From: Holdemania sp. Marseille-P2844
GTDB lineage: Bacteria; Bacillota_I; Bacilli_A; Erysipelotrichales; Erysipelotrichaceae
Direction of reading: 5' to 3'
Length of the DNA stretch: 64,000 nt
NCBI RefSeq assembly: GCF_900120005.1
Contig: NZ_LT635447.1
Span: 86,828-150,827, forward strand
This document shows, piece by piece, positions 8,290-16,463 of the stretch (position 1 is its first letter; the number at the start of each line of letters is the position of its first letter). Both the position numbers and the translations under genes were made by a program. Under the pieces are notes generated by a model that saw only the letters and a program-made list of their open reading frames with translations, was not told where the DNA came from and did not search any database.

Positions 8290-9293
8290 TTTTTACCCTC
8301 CCTTTTCTTCAATTCATTAAGCCAGCAGGCGCATTCGTGCGTTTTGGAGAAAGCCGTGGCGGAAGGCATCTGTTCCTTACAGATCCGCATGGCCTTTTCA
8401 CAGCGGTCGACAAACGGACAACCCTTCGGCGGATTTAATAAATCCGGCGGAGAGCCCGGGATCGGCTGAAGATCTTTGTCGTCGTCCTCCGGATTGTTGA
8501 TGCAGTTCAACAGCCCCTGAGTATAAGGATGCTTCGGCTCATAGAAAATTTCTTTGTCCGTGCCGATTTCAACTATCTTGCCGCCGTACATAATCGCGAT
8601 CCGGTTGCACAAACTGGCGACAACGCCCAGATCGTGGGTAATCATAATGACGGAGGAACCAAGCTTTTCTTTCATATCCTGGATCAGTTCCAGCACCTGC
8701 GCCTGGATTGTTACGTCCAGCGCAGTTGTCGGTTCGTCCGCAATGATCAGCTTTGGATTGCAGGCCAGCGCCATCGCAATGATAATCCGCTGCCGCATGC
8801 CGCCGGAAAACTCGTAAGGGTATTGATTCATCCGCTTTTCCGGAGAAGGTATGCCAACCTGACGCATCAGCTCAATCGCTTTCTGTTCGCATTCTTTCTT
8901 CGACATCTTCGTATGATTCTGCAGCGGTTCGATCAGCTGTGTGCCGATTTTCAAAACCGGATTCAAAAACGTCATCGGATCCTGGAAAATCATCGCCATG
9001 TCGTTGCCGCGGATATGCTGCATCGTCTTTTCATATTCCGTATGATTCTTAAATGCGGATTCATGGATTTTCCTGCCGTCAAACAAAATATCTTCCGCAG
9101 TGATCTTGCCGTTATCCGCCAATAAACCCATGACGGAATACATCGTCTGGCTCTTGCCGGAACCGGATTCACCGACGATGCCGAGCACTTCCTGCGGATA
9201 AACGCAGAACGAGACGTCACGGACCGCGTGCACCGTGCCCTGATCGGTGGAGAAATCCACGGTCAGATGATCAACTTTCAACAGTTCATTCAT
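8286..9293 (-). CDS. oppD: Oligopeptide ABC transporter ATP-binding protein OppD
   Basis: 335 residues from the ATG at 9293, which follows AAGGAGGAGAAAACC; a longer frame opens 19 codons earlier but lacks a ribosome site. Walker A GESGSGKSQ, signature FSGGMRQRI and Walker B LIIADEP are present. The C-terminal cysteines in CPFVDRCEKAMRIC are also typical of the family. It overlaps oppF by four bases. Confidence 0.9.
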   Translation of the reverse strand: MNELLKVDHLTVDFSTDQGTVHAVRDVSFCVYPQEVLGIVGESGSGKSQTMYSVMGLLADNGKITAEDILFDGRKIHESAFKNHTEYEKTMQHIRGNDMAMIFQDPMTFLNPVLKIGTQLIEPLQNHTKMSKKECEQKAIELMRQVGIPSPEKRMNQYPYEFSGGMRQRIIIAMALACNPKLIIADEPTTALDVTIQAQVLELIQDMKEKLGSSVIMITHDLGVVASLCNRIAIMYGGKIVEIGTDKEIFYEPKHPYTQGLLNCINNPEDDDKDLQPIPGSPPDLLNPPKGCPFVDRCEKAMRICKEQMPSATAFSKTHECACWLNELKKREGKK

Positions 9294-9306
9294 GGTTTTC
9301 TCCTCC

Positions 9307-10233
9307 TTATCTCTTCTTCGGATCCAGCGCTTCGCCGAAACCATCGCCAATGAAGTTCAGCGACAACATCGTCAGACAGATCGCCGCGACCGGCCAGATA
9401 ATCTGAATTGGATAGCTCTGCACCAGACCGCGGGCTTCCGAAGCCAAAGTGCCCCAGCTTGCCTGCGGCGCGCTGATGCCGATGCCGATGAAGCTCAGGA
9501 ACGCTTCGGTAAAGATCGCGTTCGGCACCATTAAGGTTGCGGAAACGATGATCGGTCCCATACAGTTGATAATCAGATGTTTAAACAGGATCCTTTTCTT
9601 ACTGGCGCCGATGACAAACGCCGCCATCGAGAATTCCTGCTGCTTCAGTGTCTGGATCTGCGAGCGGACCTGCCGGGCCATGCCGACCCAGGAGGAAATG
9701 GAAATGCCTAACAAGACCGAAAACATATTCGATCCGAAAATCATCATGATCAGGATGACGTACAGCATCGACGGAATCGCATAGATGCAGTCGACGATCC
9801 GCATCATGACCATATCAACCTTGCCGCCGACAAAGCCGCTGATCCCGCCGTAAATAACGCCGATGATCAGATTCAGAAACGCGGCGACAAACCCGATCGT
9901 TAGGGAAATCCGCGCGCCGTACATAACGCGCACCATGATATCGCGGCCCAGCTTGTCCGTGCCCATCAGATGCACCATATTCGGCAAAGCATTGCGGTTG
10001 GCCAGATCCTGACCGTCATAGGTAAACGGAGAAACCATCGGAATGATGATCGCCGCCAGAGTGATTAAAATCAAAAAGATCAATCCGAACAGAGCCAGCT
10101 TATTCTTTTTGAAACGCCGCCAGGCATCCTGGAGATAAGTTTTGCTTTCAATGGCAATAAATTCGTTGTTTTTTTCGCTGCTGTCCAGCGGTTCAAACAG
10201 ACTGTCATCCAGCACGAGTTCTTTTTCTTCCAT
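9307..10233 (-). CDS. oppC: Oligopeptide ABC transporter permease OppC
   Basis: 308 residues from the ATG at 10233, preceded by AAGGGAG. The frame continues 14 codons upstream without a good ribosome site. A soluble N-terminal stretch and an N-terminal OppC-type membrane helix (LALFGLIFLILITLAAIIIP) precede the five-helix permease core with its EAA-like loop (AAFVIGASKKRILFKHLIIN). It lies 13 nt after oppB. Confidence 0.9.
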   Translation of the reverse strand: MEEKELVLDDSLFEPLDSSEKNNEFIAIESKTYLQDAWRRFKKNKLALFGLIFLILITLAAIIIPMVSPFTYDGQDLANRNALPNMVHLMGTDKLGRDIMVRVMYGARISLTIGFVAAFLNLIIGVIYGGISGFVGGKVDMVMMRIVDCIYAIPSMLYVILIMMIFGSNMFSVLLGISISSWVGMARQVRSQIQTLKQQEFSMAAFVIGASKKRILFKHLIINCMGPIIVSATLMVPNAIFTEAFLSFIGIGISAPQASWGTLASEARGLVQSYPIQIIWPVAAICLTMLSLNFIGDGFGEALDPKKR

Positions 10234-10246
10234 CGCTAGCTCCCTT

Positions 10247-11170
10247 CTAGCTGTCCAGCTTGATCCGCGGATCAACGACAGCGTTCAAAATATCGGTGAT
10301 GATGTTGGCGATGATGATAAAAGCGCCGAAGAAAATCGTCAGGCCCATAATCATCGTATAGTCACGGTTGGAAATACTTGTCACGTATTCCGCACCGATC
10401 CCCGGTACCGAAAACAGACTTTCAATAACGAACGAGCCTGTCATCAGCGTGGCGATCAGCGGTCCGGCATAAGTGATGACTGGAATCATCGCGTTTTTCA
10501 AACCATGTTTCACAATGACCTTCAGCTGAGAGGAACCCTTGGATCGGGCTAAAACCATATAATCCTGACGCATGACTTCCATCATGCTGGAACGGGTCAG
10601 TCGGGCGATCATCGCGATCGGCGAAAGCGCCAGAGATACTGCCGGCAGCACATAGTGCTTCCAGCTTGACAAGCCGACGATCGGGAACATGTGCAGCCAG
10701 ACCCCGAACACAATCATCAACAACAGCGCCAACAGGAATCCCGGAATACTGACGCCGGCAGTCGCGATTGCAATGACGAGGTTGTCGACCCATTTATGTT
10801 TGGTAAAGGCTGCGATCGTGCCCAGCGTAATGCCGACCACCATCGCGATCACAAACGAGACAAAGCCCAGCTTCGCCGTGACCGGCATGCCAATCGCAAT
10901 AATTTCGTTAACGCTGCGGCCTTTACGGAAGGTCGACACGCCGAAATCTCCCTGGACAGCGCTTTTCATATAAATGACATACTGTTCCAGAACCGGTTTG
11001 TCCAGATTGTACTTCGCCATCAGCTTTTCCTGAACGGAAGCCGGAATTTTCGTGTTTTCACCAGCAAACGGAGAACCCGGTATAATCTTCATCAAAAAAA
11101 AGGTTACGGTCGCCAGAATGAACAACGTCAAAATTCCGACGCCAATCCGTTTTAATACATACTTAAACAT
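10247..11170 (-). CDS. oppB: Oligopeptide ABC transporter permease OppB
   Basis: 307 residues. It starts MFKYVLKRIGVGILTLFILA, the conserved OppB/DppB N-terminal helix, and carries the coupling loop DYMVLARSKGSSQLKVIVKH. Length is typical. It is the first gene of oppBCDF, with a good promoter upstream at 11251-11279. Confidence 0.92.
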   Translation of the reverse strand: MFKYVLKRIGVGILTLFILATVTFFLMKIIPGSPFAGENTKIPASVQEKLMAKYNLDKPVLEQYVIYMKSAVQGDFGVSTFRKGRSVNEIIAIGMPVTAKLGFVSFVIAMVVGITLGTIAAFTKHKWVDNLVIAIATAGVSIPGFLLALLLMIVFGVWLHMFPIVGLSSWKHYVLPAVSLALSPIAMIARLTRSSMMEVMRQDYMVLARSKGSSQLKVIVKHGLKNAMIPVITYAGPLIATLMTGSFVIESLFSVPGIGAEYVTSISNRDYTMIMGLTIFFGAFIIIANIITDILNAVVDPRIKLDS

Positions 11171-11250
11171 TAAAATGCCCCCTTTCCTGCAAAAACTGTC
11201 GATTCAAGCATGACCGGACAGACTGAATCCAAAGTTTTTGTAATGGTTTT

Positions 11251-11279
11251 ATTCTATCTTCTTTTAGGCTTCTTGTCAA
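11251..11279 (-). promoter_or_regulatory. Promoter of oppBCDF
   Basis: The minus strand has TTGACA (11274-11279), a 17-nt spacer and TAGAAT (11251-11256), about 80 nt ahead of the oppB ATG. The -35 box is perfect and the -10 box has one mismatch. Confidence 0.7.
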
Positions 11280-11349
11280 TTTGTTTCACAATGTTTTCTG
11301 AAACATTTTCCATTGTTTTTTTACATCTTTTCTTTTCCCCCGACAGGGG

Positions 11350-11374
11350 AAGAGGTCTGGACAGCCAGACCTCT
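11350..11374. terminator. Inverted repeat after oppA1
   Basis: AGAGGTCTGG and CCAGACCTCT form a perfect 10-bp stem around a 4-nt loop just after the stop of the first oppA gene. A second short palindrome (CCCCGACAGGGG) adjoins it. The T tract after it on the minus strand is poor, so termination may be partial, with some read-through into oppBCDF. Confidence 0.55.
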
Positions 11375-11383
11375 GAAGAGTCG

Positions 11384-13030
11384 TTACTTTTCGATCGTGC
11401 AATAGCCGTAGAATGGCGTTGCTCCGACATGCGTCGTGTTTTTAACGTAGGTTTTCTTTAACATCGGATCGCCGTAATTGAACAGCGGAATGAGGTAAAC
11501 CTGTTCCTGAACCAGATAATGTTCGATATCATGGAGCGCTTCCATATATTCTGTATAATCGACAATGTAGGTAGCGGCGTCCATCATCTTGTCATATTCC
11601 GGATCATCCACCGCCGGTGTCTGCTGCTGCGTCGTTGTCCACAACGTCAGAAACTGAGATGGATCGTCACTGGCTGTATAACCATAACGGGCAATTTCAA
11701 AGTCGCCGTTGAAGATCTGATTGTAATAAACGCCGGATTCAACAACTTCCAAATCACATTCAACGCCGATCGCTTTCCACATTCCCTGCAGAACGGCCGC
11801 AACGTCAGCATGCAGCGTCGTCTGGGAATACTTATAAGTAATCTTCAGCGGATTTGTTTCGTCATAACCTGCTTCTTTCAGCAGTCTCCTGGCTTCTTCC
11901 GGGTCGTATTGCAGGAATTTTTCTTTCTCGTCGCTTTCCGTACGGAAATCCTTTTCAGCCCCTTTCAAACCGTTTGGCACATAGCCGTCTAACGGAACGT
12001 AATAGGAAGGGTCGCCAACCGCGGTAACCATCGCTTCTTTATCAATCGCTAAAGCCAGTGCGCGGCGGACACGGACATCTTTCATCCATTCCGGGCCTGT
12101 CGGACCGCTGTTGATAACCAGGAAATAGTTGGACGGACTTTCAACTTTCCACAATTCTTCTTTATTTTCGTAAGTTAACGGCAAAGAAGAATTGACGCGC
12201 AGCGCGATGTCGATATCATTGTTCTTAAACGCCAGCGCCTGAGCATCCATATCTGTCATGACCTGGAATGTAATCTTATCCAGCGTGATCTCATCAGCAC
12301 GGTAATAGTTTTCATTCTTTGTAACGACAATCTTGTCGTTTTCATTGCATTCTTCCAGAATGTACGGACCGACGCTCGGATAGCCCGGCGCGAAGGACCA
12401 GGTGGAATCATGCTGCGGCGCGAAATCAGCGCGGACCGGCATAAAGGCATATGAGTTCAGCAGGGCTTTGAAGAAAGCGCATGGTTTAGTCAGCTGGAAT
12501 ACCAGCGTCGTATCGTCAACGGCCTGAACCCCCGGAATCTGCAAGGTTTCCGCATCCTGAGTATCGTCGCTTTCATAAGCGGCGGCACCGTCCAGATAAG
12601 TGACCAGATTGTAAATCGACCAGGCGTTTTCAGCGCCATAGGTCAGCGCGCGGACAATTCCATAACGGAAATGCTCGGCGGTTAATGGAACCCCGTCGCT
12701 CCATTGAATACCTTCTTTCAATTTAACGGTGTAGGTCAGACCATCTTCGCTGATATCACAGCTTTCCGCTAAATCCTCAATCAGGTTATTGTCCTCGTCC
12801 TTGGTGAACAAAGTACTGTAAGTATGCTGCATAACATACCCGTTGATGAGTTCGGAATTCAACGCCGGATCCAACGTTGTAAACTGCGCGCCGACCGCTA
12901 CGGTCAGCTCGTTGGTTTCTGCCGGATCGTTGGTCGGCGTCTGACCGGAACCTGCGGTTCCCTCTTCCTTTGTACTGCAGCCCGCAAGCAGAAGCATACA
13001 GGAACAAACTAAGGCTATCCACTTTCTCAT
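11384..13030 (-). CDS. oppA: Peptide-binding lipoprotein OppA (copy 1)
   Basis: 548 residues from the ATG at 13030. An earlier in-frame start 24 codons upstream would bury the signal peptide, while this one follows a GGGGG ribosome site. Lipobox LLAGC puts the lipidated cysteine near residue 17. The body is a family 5 extracellular solute-binding protein (peptide binding), with typical blocks such as YTYSTLFTKDEDN and RRALALAIDKEAM. It lies upstream of oppBCDF on the same strand, has its own promoter, and is clearly paralogous to the next gene upstream. Confidence 0.9.
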   Translation of the reverse strand: MRKWIALVCSCMLLLAGCSTKEEGTAGSGQTPTNDPAETNELTVAVGAQFTTLDPALNSELINGYVMQHTYSTLFTKDEDNNLIEDLAESCDISEDGLTYTVKLKEGIQWSDGVPLTAEHFRYGIVRALTYGAENAWSIYNLVTYLDGAAAYESDDTQDAETLQIPGVQAVDDTTLVFQLTKPCAFFKALLNSYAFMPVRADFAPQHDSTWSFAPGYPSVGPYILEECNENDKIVVTKNENYYRADEITLDKITFQVMTDMDAQALAFKNNDIDIALRVNSSLPLTYENKEELWKVESPSNYFLVINSGPTGPEWMKDVRVRRALALAIDKEAMVTAVGDPSYYVPLDGYVPNGLKGAEKDFRTESDEKEKFLQYDPEEARRLLKEAGYDETNPLKITYKYSQTTLHADVAAVLQGMWKAIGVECDLEVVESGVYYNQIFNGDFEIARYGYTASDDPSQFLTLWTTTQQQTPAVDDPEYDKMMDAATYIVDYTEYMEALHDIEHYLVQEQVYLIPLFNYGDPMLKKTYVKNTTHVGATPFYGYCTIEK

Positions 13031-13065
13031 ATAGAATCCCCCATTCTCTTTCTGGATTGTTTTTA

Positions 13066-13128
13066 ATTTTACACCCGTGAGAATAAATGTCAACACTTTC
13101 ATGAAATATTTTGTGAATTTTCATGAAA
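13066..13128 (-). promoter_or_regulatory. oppA1 promoter with two upstream TTTCATGAAA palindromes
   Basis: The minus strand has TTGACA (13088-13093), a 16-nt spacer and TAAAAT (13066-13071). Just upstream lie two copies of the palindrome TTTCATGAAA at 13097-13106 and 13119-13128, with centres 22 bp (two helical turns) apart. The outer copy extends to the 14-bp palindrome ATTTTCATGAAAAT, reminiscent of but not identical to a CodY box. The spacing suggests a regulator binding site. Confidence 0.65.
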
Positions 13129-13292
13129 ATATTTTCAATCATTTTTCAAAGACTTGGGAGAGGTTCCGTTTTCTTTTCCGATTCTGACTGACCTTATACG
13201 AAAAACTGAACTTCAAGGATGCGATTTTAGATCAGACGCTTATCCTGTCCTGCAATACTACCTTCAGTTTCAGCCGCAGGTTGACAACGGTT

Positions 13293-13333
13293 AAAAAGAA
13301 GAAGGATGGAGCTCTCCATCCTCGCTTCTTTTT
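13293..13333 (-). terminator. Terminator of oppA2
   Basis: On the minus strand AGGATGGA and TCCATCCT pair around a GAGC loop. Flanking AAGAAG/CTTCTT extends the stem and TTTTT follows. It sits directly after the stop of the second oppA gene, so the two oppA copies are separate transcription units. Confidence 0.85.
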
Positions 13334-13336
13334 GGA

Positions 13337-14983
13337 TTACTCAGCCGCAGCTTCGACAGTTACGCTGCCGAAATACGGATTCAATCCCCACATCTGAACG
13401 CCCTTGACGTTTGTTTTTAACAGACACGGAGTGTTGTAGTTAAACAGCGGAATAACGTAAACCATTTCCTGAACCAGATAATGCTCAGCGGCATGCAGGG
13501 CATTCATGTATTCCGTGTGATCGACCAGATAGCCCGCTTCATCGACCAGCTTGTCATACGTCGGATCGTCAACGGCCGCAACGACCTGCTGACCAGTTGT
13601 CCACAAACTCAGATACTGCGACGGATCATCGCCCGCGCTGTAGCCATAACGGCAGATCTCAAAGTCGCCGTTATCAATCTGATCATAGAAGACGCCGGAT
13701 TCAACAACGGTCAGTTCGCAATCAATGCCCACGTTCTGCCACATCTGCTGCAGAATCTGCGCAACATCGGCATGCAGCTGGGTTTGCGAATATTTGTAGG
13801 TTAACTTCAGCGGATTGCTTTCATCATAACCAGCTTTGGCTAACAGGGCTTTCGCTTCTTCCGGATCATATTCCAGATATTTTTCCTTTGCGTCTTCTTC
13901 CAGACGGAAATCTCCTTCTGCTCCGGCTAAGCCTTCCGGAATATAGCCGTTAAGAACTTTGTAATATTCAGAACTGCCGACAGCGCTGACCAGCGCGTCT
14001 TTATCAATCGCCAGGGCTAATGCGCGGCGAACATCGACATTCTGCATTGTTTCCGGACCGGTAGAGCCGGAATTGATCGCCAGGAAGTAGTTGGAAACAT
14101 CTGGTTTATTCCAGATTTCGCCCGGATTGGAATAAGTTTCTGCCAATGTCGGAGTGATAGAAAGGGCAATATCAATCTCATTGTTCTTGAACGCCAGCGC
14201 CTGCGCGTCGGTATCGCTCATGACCAGGAATGTGATCTGCGGCATTGTTACGGAATCCGCATCGTAGTATTTATCGTTTTTCACAACGATTGCTTTTTCA
14301 TTTTCATTGCATTCTTTCAAAACATAAGCACCGACTGATGGATAACCCGGTTTCAATGCCCATAAGGAGTCATGCTGGGTTGCAAAATCAGCGCGCAGCG
14401 GCTTCCACACGTTATTGGTCAGCATCTGCGGGAACCAGGCGCACGGTTTCTTCAAGTTCAGAACCAGCGTCTGATCATCCGGCGTTTCAATGCCTTCGAT
14501 CGTGTCGTTTTCCGGATCAAAGGTGTCGTCGGCCAGAATTTCTTCCGCGCCTTTTAAATAAGAGCTCGGGTAGTAGACTGCCCATGAATTCTCCGCTCCG
14601 TAAGTCAGATTGCGCAGAATGGCATATTCAAAATCTTTTGACGACAGCGGCTGATCGTCGCTCCAGACAACGCCTTCCTTTAATTTGAAGGTGTACGTCA
14701 GACCGTCGTCGGAAACGGTATAACTGTCGCACAAATCGTTGACGATGTTGTTTTCCTCATCTTGACGGAACAGACCTGCCGTCGTATGACGCAGAACGTA
14801 GTTGTTGACTGTTTCAGTACTCAAACCTGGGTCCAAGGTCGTAATCTGGCCGCCGATTGCAACTTTCAGATTCTCCGGATCGGCGCCTGTGCTTGTCGTT
14901 GCCGAACCGCCGCCATTGCCGTTGGAGCATGCGCTGACCAGCATCAGCATAGCCGCACAGAGAATAATTCCTAGCTTCTTCAT
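13337..14983 (-). CDS. oppA: Peptide-binding lipoprotein OppA (copy 2), T-box controlled
   Basis: 548 residues with signal peptide and lipobox LVSAC (Cys about 19), family 5 solute-binding protein. Colinear with copy 1 through most of its length, including RRALALAIDKDAL and the C-terminal EHYLVQEMVYVIPLFNYN. AAGGAAGGGAAAG precedes the ATG. Unlike copy 1, its leader contains a T-box, so expression should respond to the charging of one tRNA, meaning to shortage of one amino acid. It probably delivers peptides to the shared OppBCDF channel. Confidence 0.9.
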   Translation of the reverse strand: MKKLGIILCAAMLMLVSACSNGNGGGSATTSTGADPENLKVAIGGQITTLDPGLSTETVNNYVLRHTTAGLFRQDEENNIVNDLCDSYTVSDDGLTYTFKLKEGVVWSDDQPLSSKDFEYAILRNLTYGAENSWAVYYPSSYLKGAEEILADDTFDPENDTIEGIETPDDQTLVLNLKKPCAWFPQMLTNNVWKPLRADFATQHDSLWALKPGYPSVGAYVLKECNENEKAIVVKNDKYYDADSVTMPQITFLVMSDTDAQALAFKNNEIDIALSITPTLAETYSNPGEIWNKPDVSNYFLAINSGSTGPETMQNVDVRRALALAIDKDALVSAVGSSEYYKVLNGYIPEGLAGAEGDFRLEEDAKEKYLEYDPEEAKALLAKAGYDESNPLKLTYKYSQTQLHADVAQILQQMWQNVGIDCELTVVESGVFYDQIDNGDFEICRYGYSAGDDPSQYLSLWTTGQQVVAAVDDPTYDKLVDEAGYLVDHTEYMNALHAAEHYLVQEMVYVIPLFNYNTPCLLKTNVKGVQMWGLNPYFGSVTVEAAAE

Positions 14984-15079
14984 TTACTTTCCCTTCCTTT
15001 TCTGGTTTAACCGCGGAGTTGATCTCCGCTGGAGCAGGGTATGCTGATAACTGCCGCAATAGACTGAATCTGTGATCAT

Positions 15080-15300
15080 AAAAAAATCGTTTCCAGATGT
15101 CTAGAAACGATTGATCGCGGTACCATTCTAGTTGCCGGCTTCAACAGCCAACCCCCTCAATCCTTAACGCGGAAACACGTGAATTCCTATTTTATTCAGA
15201 ATTCCATCTCCCAGATGCGCTTCATCATGCGTTAGCCGCGAACCTTCCACCCTCGTTCGCTCGCTTTCGGCCACATTCATGACTACTCTTCTGTTCATTG
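15080..15300 (-). promoter_or_regulatory. T-box leader upstream of oppA2
   Basis: The minus strand contains the hallmark AGAATGGTACCGCG (15116-15129), followed by a terminator hairpin (ATCGTTTC/GAAACGAT) and a T run at 15080-15086. About 170 nt upstream a Stem I can be drawn: CAGA...AGTAG then TCATG, pairing with CATGA then TCTG. This leaves TGAAGCGCA as the 3' side of the specifier loop. If the codon follows GAA it is GCG (Ala); if one base is skipped it is CGC (Arg). I cannot decide between them. T-boxes control amino-acid genes by sensing uncharged tRNA. Confidence 0.88.
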
Positions 15301-15315
15301 ATTTTGATTAATCTC

Positions 15316-15344
15316 AGTTTACAGCGCAGAGAACGGGTTGTCAA
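15316..15344 (-). promoter_or_regulatory. Promoter of the T-box-oppA2 unit
   Basis: The minus strand has TTGACA (15339-15344), a 17-nt spacer and TAAACT (15316-15321), placing the start of transcription just before Stem I of the T-box. Confidence 0.7.
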
Positions 15345-15861
15345 GCAAAAAACAAAACATTTTCATTTTCTGTAAACTTTTTCATTTTTATTCATAATGA
15401 ATAGACAGATATCAACGACAACGGATTTCTGCCTTTTTATTCCGAGTTTTACCATTTTGAAACATTGCTGATCCCATCTCCGCTTTTACTTCTTACCCTG
15501 ATTTTTCCTGCTTAGGAAGAAAAAAGTATGAAATATTTTTTCATAAATTGTAAATTCCCAAAACCATTTCATTTCCGTAATCTTGTTTCCTCATTCTTTT
15601 ATTCAGACAAGACGATTGAGATCTCCTTTTCATTTTATTCCAGCGGCTCAGTTAAATGCAAAACCGCAATCAGATTGTATCTTTTTCTCAGCGCCCCGTG
15701 CGGATTTTTCACTGGTATCCAGGCAGGGTGTTTCCCCGCTTTAAACGGCAGAACTGTTAAAATCCGCTGAGTTTCTGAATCTTCTTTTTGTTCTCAAGAT
15801 TATTTTGGAACTTCTTGTCGAAGCCGGAATACACTGATACTGAACAAGGGAGGATTAGCCT
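15345..15861. other. AT-rich non-coding stretch
   Basis: About 515 bases between the T-box promoter and the cysteine-rich gene. Reading frames here are short, lack ribosome sites and show no family features; I see no gene. The last 60 bases must hold the promoter of the rightward gene at 15862, but no box pair stands out. Confidence 0.5.
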
Positions 15862-16410
15862 ATGGAACAACTCAACATTAAAGTGCATCAGCGAAAGGAA
15901 AGAACACAGCCGCGGATTCTATTCGACGACAACGGCTGGGATACGCCGGAAGATCAGATCCAGGCAGAAAACGAAGTCGTATATCATTGTTGCGAAGACG
16001 ACTGCGACGATGGCTGCCGATGCGACAATGGCAACTGCGGAGGGAATCAGGGCTGCGGCTGCGGAAATCAGGGTTGCGGCTGCGGCTGCGGATGTGATTG
16101 TGATAAGGGATGCGGCGACGATGATAACGGCGGTGGGGATGATTGTGACTGCGACTGTGACTGTGATTGCGATTGTGACTGTGATTGCGACTGTGATTGT
16201 GGTAATGACTGCGATTGCGGTAACGACTGTGATTGTGGCGACGGCGGAGATTCCTGCCCGGATGATTGTGATTCCACCTGCCGTCCAAGAACGATTATCT
16301 TTCAAAAACGCAAAGAGTGTATTGAACGGACACAGCCGACCGGATGTAATGACGAAACCGGATCATATCGCAAATGTTCCGTCACCATTAAAATTATTAA
16401 ACGCTATTAA
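15862..16410 (+). CDS. Cysteine/aspartate-repeat protein of unknown function
   Basis: 182 residues with 34 cysteines. The start follows GGGAGGATTAG. After about 40 ordinary residues come Cys/Gly clusters, then ten consecutive Asp-Cys dipeptides (about residues 93-112), two GNDCDC units and a basic C-terminus. Synonymous codons vary within the run (GAT/GAC, TGT/TGC), so the protein repeat seems selected rather than a fresh slippage product. RTQP occurs once before and once after the repeat. No signal peptide or membrane segment. A metal-binding or disulphide-linked coat-like role is possible but unproven. Confidence 0.75.
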   Translation: MEQLNIKVHQRKERTQPRILFDDNGWDTPEDQIQAENEVVYHCCEDDCDDGCRCDNGNCGGNQGCGCGNQGCGCGCGCDCDKGCGDDDNGGGDDCDCDCDCDCDCDCDCDCDCGNDCDCGNDCDCGDGGDSCPDDCDSTCRPRTIIFQKRKECIERTQPTGCNDETGSYRKCSVTIKIIKRY

Positions 16411-16432
16411 AAGCGAGCTGGGCTCGCTTTTA
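16407..16432. terminator. Bidirectional terminator
   Basis: AAAAGCGAGC and GCTCGCTTTT form a perfect stem with a 3-nt loop between the convergent cysteine-rich gene and the Tad operon. A and T tracts flank both sides, so it can stop both transcripts. Confidence 0.88.
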
Positions 16433-16463
16433 ATTCGTTCTGTTTCAAAATCGGGTACATGCT

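Noticed and set aside
15528..15770. An 80-codon rightward frame in the intergenic region
   Set aside because: No ribosome site, unusual composition and no family likeness; the region is AT-rich and probably non-coding.
15862..16410. Antisense frames rich in His/Arg and Ser/Gln over the Cys-Asp gene, and a CRISPR-array look of the repeats
   Set aside because: The short GAYTGY repeat leaves all frames open; only the plus-strand frame has a good ribosome site. Repeats are 6 bp without spacers, so not a CRISPR array.
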